DNA of 63,262 bases from Colwellia sp. (GTDB taxonomy: Bacteria; Pseudomonadota; Gammaproteobacteria; Enterobacterales; Alteromonadaceae). Within the stretch, counting starts at the first letter, position 1, and every line of letters starts with the position of its first letter. A program made the translations under genes and the position numbers. Below the pieces are notes generated by a model that was not told the origin of the DNA, made no database searches, and saw only the letters and a list, made by a program, of their open reading frames with translations. The stretch spans positions 1 to 63,262 of the forward strand of contig NZ_JABSOV010000016.1 in the NCBI RefSeq assembly GCF_013215345.1, read 5' to 3'. Below, piece by piece: positions 26,715-34,367 of this stretch.

Positions 26715-28136
26715 TCATCCCATTATATGCTGTGTTTTTGAACTTAACACATCTTTCTCCCCTACCGCATCACCCGTTAGAGCAAATCCAAGAAGTTTTC
26801 CTTCCGATGTGATGAAGCGAGCATGTACATTACAGCCATCCACTTTAACTAGCCATTCCCCATCAGAATCTTTTGGTGGTGGTACAACAACTACTGGGCA
26901 CAGTGTGGTTTTTATCATAATAGGCATCACACCATAATTCACTTGCGCTTGTTGACCACTAAGCACTTTTCCTAGCACTCTTGCACTTTCCATTAACGGT
27001 GAAACATAAAATAATAAATTGCCATCAACCTCAGCACAATCACCCAACGCGTAGATATTTTCTGCACTCGTTTGTAATGATCGGTCGGTCAAAACACCTC
27101 GATTTGATTTCAAATTGGCAACATTAGCTAATTTTAAGTCTGGTCGCACACCAATGGCAGATAATACGATATCTGCTTCGATAACTTTGCCATTGGTTAG
27201 AGTCGCTTCTATTCCCTTTACAGTTTTATCTATTTTTTCAACAACCGTACCAAAGTTGTATTTCACCCCTGATTTTTCAAGATTTTCTTGAACAGCAAGT
27301 GATGCTTGTTGTGGCAATAGTGTGCCTAGGACAGTAGACATAGGTTCAACGACTTCAATAGAATAGCCAGACTGAACCAAATCATTGGCATACTCAGAGC
27401 CAATCAAGCCAGCGCCAATAATTAAAACTTTTTTCTTACCCACAATTGCAGTACGAAAACGGGTATAATCCAACAAGTCATTTATATTATAAATACTATT
27501 AATGCCATCTCCCGAAATAGAAGATTCAACAAACTTAGCACCCGTTGCTAGCACCAGTTTCCCGTACTCAATAATTTCTCCATCAACTCTTAACAGCTGA
27601 CGATCAGAATATATTTCTGTAACTTTGTTAAAAATTCTAATCTCTGCTTGTAATTCATCAGCCATATCCGCAGCAGTTGCGCTAGCAAGTTGATCAGGTT
27701 GTTTACCTTTAGCAAAAGCTACAGACAACATAGGTTTAGAATATAAGCGGCCATCATCGCTGGTAATCATTATCAATGGCGTTTTCTGATCGTGTTTCCT
27801 AAACTCACGTGCTAAGTGGTAGCCAGCTAACCCTGTTCCAACAATAACCACTGGTTTCCGGCTTCTGTCAATTTCAATTACAGATGGTTTTTCAACCACT
27901 GCTGCAATTGCGGGCTCAGATTTAACACTATCAATTACTTGTTTATTTACTGCGACTGCAATTCGGCTTATTGCTACCATTTCAAAGTCTGACTTCCCTA
28001 CTCCACAATCAGGACACTCCCAATTTTCAGGAACATCTTCCCAACGAGTCCCTGCTGGTATTCCCTCTTTGGGTAAACCTTTACCTTCATCGTAGATAAA
28101 ACCACAGACCATACATTCCAAAATGTTATAACTCAT
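26715..28136 (-). CDS. Fused rubredoxin-rubredoxin reductase
   Basis: A 473-residue fusion. Residues 1-54 are a rubredoxin with Cys8-x2-Cys11-G and Cys41-PD-Cys44-G holding one iron. A linker of about 40 residues follows, then an FAD/NADH-dependent reductase like AlkT: GTGLAGYHLARE (FAD), GAGLIGSEYANDL (NADH) and IYALGDCAEV (FAD). The two modules are usually separate genes (alkG, alkT). The product should pass electrons from NADH to the membrane di-iron enzyme at 20679. SD GAGGTG precedes the ATG, and operator site 2 lies 195 bases upstream. Confidence 0.93.
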   Translation of the reverse strand: MSYNILECMVCGFIYDEGKGLPKEGIPAGTRWEDVPENWECPDCGVGKSDFEMVAISRIAVAVNKQVIDSVKSEPAIAAVVEKPSVIEIDRSRKPVVIVGTGLAGYHLAREFRKHDQKTPLIMITSDDGRLYSKPMLSVAFAKGKQPDQLASATAADMADELQAEIRIFNKVTEIYSDRQLLRVDGEIIEYGKLVLATGAKFVESSISGDGINSIYNINDLLDYTRFRTAIVGKKKVLIIGAGLIGSEYANDLVQSGYSIEVVEPMSTVLGTLLPQQASLAVQENLEKSGVKYNFGTVVEKIDKTVKGIEATLTNGKVIEADIVLSAIGVRPDLKLANVANLKSNRGVLTDRSLQTSAENIYALGDCAEVDGNLLFYVSPLMESARVLGKVLSGQQAQVNYGVMPIMIKTTLCPVVVVPPPKDSDGEWLVKVDGCNVHARFITSEGKLLGFALTGDAVGEKDVLSSKTQHIMG

Positions 28137-28440
28137 ATTTCACCTCTAAATATGTAACCCCTAATAAAATAAGTTGTTATTCCTGCTATTTCATTAAGAC
28201 CTAAATTTTAAGACACTAGTAACTCATCACTTATTAAGTCATTAAAAGGATGAACTCAATAAATCACAATGCTGCGATACATGCACCGACTGTAATTAAA
28301 AAAAATTATGTCTGAAGATAAATAATGAAACAACAAACTAAAGTTGGATATAATTATGGATAGTTTCATAAAACGCCTTAAAACAGGCTGCCATTTAAGA
28401 CGGCCTATAGAAAGAAGTAATCCCACAATGTGCGTATTAG
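28137..28440. other. Intergenic region before the rubredoxin reductase gene
   Basis: These 304 bases hold no gene. They contain operator site 2 (28332-28349) and, near 28370-28410, a weak GC-containing inverted repeat with an adjoining A tract that may terminate the alcohol dehydrogenase transcript coming from the right. Confidence 0.5.
28332..28349. promoter_or_regulatory. Palindromic operator, site 2 (rubredoxin reductase)
   Basis: AACAAAC-TAAA-GTTGGAT. It matches the motif of the other five sites except for the penultimate base of the right arm, and lies 195 bases upstream of the rubredoxin reductase start. Confidence 0.65.
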
Positions 28441-29562
28441 CTATTCCATACGAAGCACAGGCTTAATACTTTGTCCGCTTTCCTGAGCTCTAACAGCTTC
28501 ATTTAAGGCCTTGAATGGAAAGTAATCAATAAGACGATTGAAAGGGAAGCGCCCCTCATCATAATATTTAATCAATTGAGGAATAAACACCTTAGGATCA
28601 GAATCACCTTCCACTATGCCAACAATTTTTTTTCCAGTAGAGAGCATTTCCATAATATTAATATTCACTTCGGCATCAGCAGGCGCTGCACCAACCAAAG
28701 CGCAAGTTCCTAATGGTTTTAGTATGTCGACACACTGTTTGGCTACTTCAGGAAACCCAGTCATCTCTAAACTGAAGTCGACACCACCCACAATACGTTG
28801 AATTTCTTCAACAATATTTTCTACCGAAAAAGGATCTATTACATAATCAGCACCAAGTTCTAACGCCAATGATCTTCTGTCGGGTAACGGTTCAATAACT
28901 AAGATTGGAGATGCGCCTACTAATTTTGCAGCCATCAAAGCACTTAAGCCAACAGCGCCACCACCAAAAATAGCTATCGAATTAGCATCGGTAACAGATA
29001 GTGAATTTAGTACTGTTCCTGCACCAGTTTGTATGCCGCAACCCAATGGTGCCAACATTTCAAGCGGTAGATCTTTTCTCACTTTTACAGTATTTCTAAC
29101 ATTAGCAATAGCCATTGTTGCGAAGGAAGATTGACCGAAAAAATTTGCATTCACTTGTTCGCCATTTTGTTCCATAGTACCTGAACCATCACTACGGCCA
29201 CCGCTAAAATTATTTACCAAAAAATTATAACAATAAGAAGGTAATTCATGTTCACAGGATGGACATTCACCACAGGAATTAAACGATAAAACAACATGAT
29301 CACCTAGCGACAAACCTTTTACCGCTCTCCCTGTCTCAACAACCACTCCAGCCCCTTCATGTCCCAATACAATAGGCATTGGAACGGGTAAAATCTGATG
29401 CATGCAAACCAAATCGGTATGACAAAGACCAGAGGCAACAATTTTAATCAATACCTCATCTTCTCTAAGAGATTGCAATGTGACTTTTTCAAATGTTAAT
29501 GGTTCAGAAGAGCCTCGGGCAATTGCTGCTGTCGCTTCATATTTATTATCTTTACTAATCAT
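28441..29562 (-). CDS. Zinc-dependent alcohol dehydrogenase (aryl/terpenyl alcohol type MDR)
   Basis: A 373-residue medium-chain dehydrogenase. Catalytic zinc ligands are in ASGLCHTDL and GHEGAGVV, the four structural-zinc cysteines in CGECPSCEHELPSYC, and the NAD motif in IFGGGAVGLSALMAAK. The GRSDGS loop and overall pattern resemble the XylB/benzyl alcohol and geraniol dehydrogenase branch, which suits a hydrophobic primary alcohol. I use ATG 29562, with AGGTG nine bases upstream, instead of the GTG at 29574. It is divergent from the DUF1302 operon and shares that promoter region, which carries operator sites 3 and 4. It likely oxidises the alcohol made by the di-iron enzyme. Confidence 0.92.
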   Translation of the reverse strand: MISKDNKYEATAAIARGSSEPLTFEKVTLQSLREDEVLIKIVASGLCHTDLVCMHQILPVPMPIVLGHEGAGVVVETGRAVKGLSLGDHVVLSFNSCGECPSCEHELPSYCYNFLVNNFSGGRSDGSGTMEQNGEQVNANFFGQSSFATMAIANVRNTVKVRKDLPLEMLAPLGCGIQTGAGTVLNSLSVTDANSIAIFGGGAVGLSALMAAKLVGASPILVIEPLPDRRSLALELGADYVIDPFSVENIVEEIQRIVGGVDFSLEMTGFPEVAKQCVDILKPLGTCALVGAAPADAEVNINIMEMLSTGKKIVGIVEGDSDPKVFIPQLIKYYDEGRFPFNRLIDYFPFKALNEAVRAQESGQSIKPVLRME

Positions 29563-29725
29563 AGTTAATCGCACCTATTGTTTGAGTCAAACTGACTTTA
29601 ATTATTTAGGGTAAGGAGTATCTCCTTGGCACCTGCTATAGCTACGTCCTGATAATCGTACTTAATGTTGTTATCACGACAATAGCCATTTACTGTAAAA
29701 CCTATCCAAGCTTACAAGCCGATAC

Positions 29726-29743
29726 AACCAACTTTCGTTGGTT
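29726..29743. promoter_or_regulatory. Palindromic operator, site 3 (alcohol dehydrogenase / DUF1302)
   Basis: AACCAAC-TTTC-GTTGGTT, with perfectly symmetric 7-base arms. This is the best-formed site of the GTTGGTT type, 164 bases from the alcohol dehydrogenase start. Confidence 0.75.
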
Positions 29744-29813
29744 TTCCCTAAGTAACAAATTCATTTAAAAATTAATCCTCTTTTATTTTGCAAACCCATC
29801 ACTTTTAATTTCC

Positions 29814-29827
29814 CCAACTTTGGTTGG
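29814..29827. promoter_or_regulatory. Palindromic operator, site 4 (DUF1302 operon)
   Basis: CCAAC-TTTG-GTTGG, the core of the motif with symmetric 5-base arms, 189 bases upstream of the DUF1302 start. The outer pairs are lost. Confidence 0.6.
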
Positions 29828-30016
29828 CTATTCAAGTAAAAAAGGATCCTTTAGGGTGATGTTATCCAATGCACTCAAAATTCGAATGACTGTAATTTTT
29901 ACTGTTCAGGATAGGATTCAAAATATATGAATATGTTGGTAATGCACAATAACTAAAAAATTTAATTTTCTGTTGTAAGTAGACTAAATAATAAAAACTA
30001 CAGGTAGAAGATAACT

Positions 30017-31636
30017 ATGAATATTATCGAAAAAACTATCGTTAAAGCACGTATCAAAAAGCCATCTTCAGCTGGATTTATACACCAGCCTGTTATAGCT
30101 AGTTATTTACTAGCTATAACTATTAACCAAGCGAATGCGTTGGAGTTCACGTTAGACAATGGGGTTACAATAGACTTAGATACTACTTTAACCTACGACG
30201 CTCAGTGGCGACTAGAAAGCATTGATAACACTATCCTCGATAATGGCGGTGGCGGTCTCCCAGGCTTTTTGACCGATGATGGTAATAGAAATTTCGAAAA
30301 AGGTGATATTACTCAGAATCGACTAAGCTTCAGTTCTGATTTTGATATTAACTATGACTCTGGCGGAGTTTTCCTTCGAGTTCGTGGCTGGTACGACGAT
30401 GCCTATAACAATACAACTCTTACGGGTACCAAGAGCTTTCAGCAAGACGGTATCGACATGCATAAATCAAAGGTTGAATTACTCGATGCCTTTATTTATC
30501 ACGACTTCGATATCGGTGAGCGAAACTTAAACCTACGTGTGGGTGAACAGGTAGTTAACTGGGGAGAAAGCTTGTTTGTATTTGGCGGAATATCCTCAGC
30601 TCAAGGGCCTATTGATGCAACCAAAATCAATGTTCCAGGCGTTGAACTAAAAGACATTTTTATACCAATCGGGCAAGTATACGGTGAGATAAATATCACT
30701 AAAACAATCTTCTTAGCAGCTTATTATCAGTACGATTGGGAAGAGGTCAGAATCGATGCCCCTGGCACATACTTCAGTGCCACTGATGGTTTGGGCCAAG
30801 GCTCCGTCGGCGACACACTGGATCTAAAAGGTTTGCCAATTACAGAAAAAAAAACTGATGAAGGACAATGGGGGGTTGCAATACGTTACTTGGCTAAACA
30901 GCTAAACTACACAGAATTTGGCTTTTACTTGCTAGAATACAATGATTTCGTTCCTACGCCAGAGCTACTACCGCCATTTTTTGGACCACAACTCTCCCAT
31001 CAATATTTTGAAGATATCAAATTGCTCGGTGCGAGTTTTAGTGCCGTATTTGGCGATACCAATGTGAGCGGTGAAATCACCTACCGTGACGGCCAACCAG
31101 TACAACTAAAAGTTCCAGGCGCCTTTTATTTTAGTGAAGCTGAAACATTCCAGGCTCAAGTTTCATTAATACACTTGATCAGTACAACAGTTATTGCTGA
31201 CAGTATCACTTTAGTGGGGGAAATAGGCTACAACAATGTACTGAGTATTGATGCTGAGGACACTGCTCAAGCCTTAGGGATAGATGTCAATAATATTGAT
31301 GCCTCATTGGATAATGATCGTAGTGCCGCTGGTGCAACTATCAGTGTTAAAGCCGATTACTTTAACATTTCAAATGGTCTAGATCTGGCTGTTAGCGGTA
31401 TTTATAGAAACGACTTTGATGGTGTATCTTCAGTAGGTTTTACCTTTACAGAAGGAACAAAACAACTATCAATTAAAGCTGACTTCAATTATCTCAATAA
31501 TCACAGTTTTGGTCTTGCCTACGTAAACTTCATAACAGACCCCGATGATATTATCGCTAATGCTGGTGCGTTAGAACTTGGGCATTTAAATGCTGACCGT
31601 GACTTCACAGCCTTGTACTACAAGTATCGCTTCTAA
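30017..31636 (+). CDS. DUF1302 outer-membrane beta-barrel protein
   Basis: A 539-residue exported protein. After a signal-like segment (LLAITINQANA) come many alternating amphipathic strands. The family-like YDAQWRLESIDNT, GEQVVNWGES and final DRDFTALYYKYRF with a terminal aromatic fit an outer-membrane barrel. DUF1302 genes are commonly paired with DUF1329 and MMPL/YCF48 genes in clusters for steroid, terpenoid or ester degradation. The likely role is uptake or export of the hydrophobic substrate or its products across the outer membrane; this is inferred from context. It opens the operon, with SD AGG before ATG. Confidence 0.88.
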   Translation: MNIIEKTIVKARIKKPSSAGFIHQPVIASYLLAITINQANALEFTLDNGVTIDLDTTLTYDAQWRLESIDNTILDNGGGGLPGFLTDDGNRNFEKGDITQNRLSFSSDFDINYDSGGVFLRVRGWYDDAYNNTTLTGTKSFQQDGIDMHKSKVELLDAFIYHDFDIGERNLNLRVGEQVVNWGESLFVFGGISSAQGPIDATKINVPGVELKDIFIPIGQVYGEINITKTIFLAAYYQYDWEEVRIDAPGTYFSATDGLGQGSVGDTLDLKGLPITEKKTDEGQWGVAIRYLAKQLNYTEFGFYLLEYNDFVPTPELLPPFFGPQLSHQYFEDIKLLGASFSAVFGDTNVSGEITYRDGQPVQLKVPGAFYFSEAETFQAQVSLIHLISTTVIADSITLVGEIGYNNVLSIDAEDTAQALGIDVNNIDASLDNDRSAAGATISVKADYFNISNGLDLAVSGIYRNDFDGVSSVGFTFTEGTKQLSIKADFNYLNNHSFGLAYVNFITDPDDIIANAGALELGHLNADRDFTALYYKYRF

Positions 31637-31693
31637 CAAAGAGCAATAAATAAAAAACATCATAAAAACTTTTAAGATTTTAGGAACTAAATA

Positions 31694-33061
31694 ATGAAAA
31701 ATATAATTTTTACTGTTTCAGTCGCATTAATAGCACTGCATTCGACTGGCTCACTTGCTAAGTCTTCTGAACAAGAAGTAGCAAAATTAACTGCTGAACT
31801 AACACCTGTGGGCGCTGAACGCGCTAGTAATGCTGACGGAACTATTCCTGAATGGACTGGAGGCATGACTACCCCTCCTGCTGGCTATAAAGGTGAAGGT
31901 ACTACCCGTATTGACCCATTTGCCAATGAGAAGCCCATTTTTACTATAGATGCCAGTAACTATAAACAGCACGCTGAAAAACTCAGTGCTGGGCAACAAG
32001 CATTATTTGTAAAGTACCCTGAAACTTTCTATATGCCAGTTTACCCAACTCACCGTACTGCAGCTGCTCCTCAGTGGATATACGACAACACCAAAAACAA
32101 TGCGTTAAACGCGCAATTAAAAGAGGCTGGCAATGGTGTAATTAATGCCTATGGTGGTTACCCTTTCCCTATCCCTCAAAATGGGCATGAAGCTATCTGG
32201 AATCACCTCCTGCGTTGGGTTGGCCAAAGTGAGGAGTATAGTTTTCGTAGTGACACTGTTTACCCTAACGGTGAAAGAACTGTAGGTGGAGGTATCGTCT
32301 GGCAGAGTTACCCTTACTACAACCCCAATAAAGATGCTAGCAACTATAACGGTAATATTTTACAGCTACTCGCTGAATACGACACACCAGTACGACGTAA
32401 AGGTGAAATAATATTGTTTCGTGATGCCGTCAACGCGGCCGAAACGCCACGCCAAGCTTGGCAGTATATACCGGGTCAACGTCGAGTGCGCAGAGCGCCT
32501 ACAATAGCCTTCGATACACCTAACGCTCAGTTCGCAGGGCAAAGTATTTATGACGAAGTGTTCATGTTCAACGGTTCGCCTGAACGTTACGATTGGAAGC
32601 TAATCGGTAAGAAAGAAATGTACATTCCCTATAATAATAACGGACTAATAGCGGCTTTTGAAAGTAAAAATAATAAGCTAGAGGATATCGAAACACCGTT
32701 TCATTTAAACCCTAAATATGCTCGCTATGAATTACACCGTGTATGGGTAATTGAGTCTACTTTAGCTGAAGGTAAACGTCACGTTTATGGTAAAAGAACT
32801 TTCTACCTTGATGAAGATACTTGGGCAGCAGTTATTTCAGATAACTACGACGGCCGTGGAGAGTTGTGGCGTGTAGGCATTGCTAGCTTGTTGAATGCCT
32901 ATGATATACCAGTGACAAGCTTACGTGTGATCTCCCATGTCGATCTTCAAAACAACAACTATGTAGTTAACGTAGTCGACCGAGCACCTGTGAGAATTTA
33001 CGAAGGTGAAGATGAAAAATTCCATACTCCTGCTCAGGTACGAAAAATGAGTCGACGTTAA
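31694..33061 (+). CDS. DUF1329 exported protein
   Basis: A 455-residue protein with a signal peptide cut after about residue 22 (STGSLAK). The family pattern is clear: GAERASNADGTIPEWTGG near the N-terminus and PGQRRVRRAPTIAFDTP in the middle. Family folds are LolA/LolB-like lipid-carrying barrels, so a periplasmic lipid or hydrophobic substrate carrier is plausible. It follows DUF1302 by 57 bases and is followed by a strong hairpin. Confidence 0.9.
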   Translation: MKNIIFTVSVALIALHSTGSLAKSSEQEVAKLTAELTPVGAERASNADGTIPEWTGGMTTPPAGYKGEGTTRIDPFANEKPIFTIDASNYKQHAEKLSAGQQALFVKYPETFYMPVYPTHRTAAAPQWIYDNTKNNALNAQLKEAGNGVINAYGGYPFPIPQNGHEAIWNHLLRWVGQSEEYSFRSDTVYPNGERTVGGGIVWQSYPYYNPNKDASNYNGNILQLLAEYDTPVRRKGEIILFRDAVNAAETPRQAWQYIPGQRRVRRAPTIAFDTPNAQFAGQSIYDEVFMFNGSPERYDWKLIGKKEMYIPYNNNGLIAAFESKNNKLEDIETPFHLNPKYARYELHRVWVIESTLAEGKRHVYGKRTFYLDEDTWAAVISDNYDGRGELWRVGIASLLNAYDIPVTSLRVISHVDLQNNNYVVNVVDRAPVRIYEGEDEKFHTPAQVRKMSRR

Positions 33062-33073
33062 ATTAGAATCAAT

Positions 33074-33109
33074 AAAGGTAAGCTAGTTATTATGACTAGC
33101 TTACCTTTT
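33074..33109 (+). terminator. Strong hairpin after DUF1329
   Basis: AAAGGTAAGCTAGT (33074-33087) and ACTAGCTTACCTTT (33095-33108) pair perfectly over 14 bases with a 7-base loop; the trailing tract is TTTTGTGCTTT. It may be a partial terminator or processing site, lowering expression of the YCF48-MMPL genes relative to DUF1302/DUF1329. Confidence 0.65.
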
Positions 33110-33194
33110 GTGCTTTACACGCTGACGATAATTTCAAACTAACAGTACAACCTAATAAACAATCCCATTCATTATGACCATGAGAATATAACGT

Positions 33195-34355
33195 ATGATG
33201 AACATCTATCGCTACTTAGCTCCACATCAAGCACAGCGCTATTTCACTGCTTTAGCTCTCACTGCCTACTTGTGTCTTAACTCAGTAACAACATTTGCCC
33301 AAGACGACGCATTAACAGACATGTCATTGCCCAGCTCACTAACACCACACAGCTTTTTACTAGATTTGGAGCAAGTCGGTAACAAGTTAGTTGCCGTTGG
33401 TGAACGAGGTCATATCTTAATATCTGAAGACGAGGCAATCAGTTGGCAACAGATGCAGGTGCCTGTGCGAGTTACTTTAACAGCAAGCTATTTTATTAAT
33501 AAGAAACAAGGTTGGGTTGTTGGTCACGATGGTGTAGTTCTAAATACGCTAGATGGTGGTATCCACTGGCATAAACAGCTAGATGGAGAACAAGTCAATC
33601 AGCTGATGAGCGAACATGCACAATCAGTGCTAACTAATGCTGAAATTGCAATTAAAACAGTCGCCCTAGAACAGCGTAATCAGTTAGAGATGGAATTAGA
33701 GGAGCTAATTATCGCTGCTGGAGATACTGACAGGTTTCTCGGTGAAGGCGCTAGCCGTCCTTTTCTAGATGTATGGTTTCGAAATGAACTTGAAGGTTTT
33801 ATTATTGGTGCATATGGACTGTTCCTACACACTACAGATGGAGGAAGAAGCTGGCAACCTTGGACTAGGCATATAAATAATCCCGACCTTCTTCATTTAA
33901 ACGCAATTAGCCCCGTGGATGATAGTATTTATATTGCCGCTGAAGCAGGTTTTTTATTTCGTTCAGACGATAATGGTGAAAACTGGATTTCATTAGAAAG
34001 TCCTTATGACGGAACCTTCTTTGGATTAATAGGTGCAGGTGATCATGCTTTAGTTGCCTATGGCTTACGCGGCAATGCCTTTATTTCTTTTAACAAAGGT
34101 GATACATGGAAAACTATTAACACCGGTATTGATGCAAGTTTGTTTGGCTCTACTCGTTTAGCCGATGGTTCTATAGTGTTGGTAGGAGATGGTGGCTTCT
34201 CAATCCAGATCAACCCCATAGGAAAAGTGACTCACCTAAAGCAAACCATTAGAAAACTACCGCTCAGTGCCGTAATAAACAAAATTGATAACAGCCTATT
34301 ATCTGTTGGCTTGGGTGGAATTCACCCCCTACCCATACACAACAATAAGTCCTAG
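33195..34355 (+). CDS. YCF48-like BNR-repeat exported protein
   Basis: A 386-residue exported beta-propeller. The signal peptide ends near TTFAQ, followed by BNR-type blades: VGERGHILISEDEAISWQQM, VGHDGVVLNTLDGGIHWHK, GAYGLFLHTTDGGRSWQPW and FRSDDNGENWISL. Named after the photosystem II factor, the family in heterotrophs sits next to MMPL exporters, as here with 12 bases before the MMPL ATG. It probably acts as a periplasmic accessory of that exporter. Confidence 0.9.
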   Translation: MMNIYRYLAPHQAQRYFTALALTAYLCLNSVTTFAQDDALTDMSLPSSLTPHSFLLDLEQVGNKLVAVGERGHILISEDEAISWQQMQVPVRVTLTASYFINKKQGWVVGHDGVVLNTLDGGIHWHKQLDGEQVNQLMSEHAQSVLTNAEIAIKTVALEQRNQLEMELEELIIAAGDTDRFLGEGASRPFLDVWFRNELEGFIIGAYGLFLHTTDGGRSWQPWTRHINNPDLLHLNAISPVDDSIYIAAEAGFLFRSDDNGENWISLESPYDGTFFGLIGAGDHALVAYGLRGNAFISFNKGDTWKTINTGIDASLFGSTRLADGSIVLVGDGGFSIQINPIGKVTHLKQTIRKLPLSAVINKIDNSLLSVGLGGIHPLPIHNNKS

Positions 34356-34367
34356 AGGGAAAACCTT

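Larger units (their letters stand above)
29563..30016. other. Divergent promoter region with two operators
   Basis: No gene is seen in these 454 bases between the divergent alcohol dehydrogenase and DUF1302 genes. Palindromic operators lie at 29726-29743 and 29814-29827. The rest is AT-rich and should carry both promoters. Confidence 0.65.

Noticed and set aside
29726-29743. Reading the palindromes as rho-independent terminators
   Set aside because: They lie upstream of starts, in divergent promoter regions, and share sequence between sites, which terminators do not.
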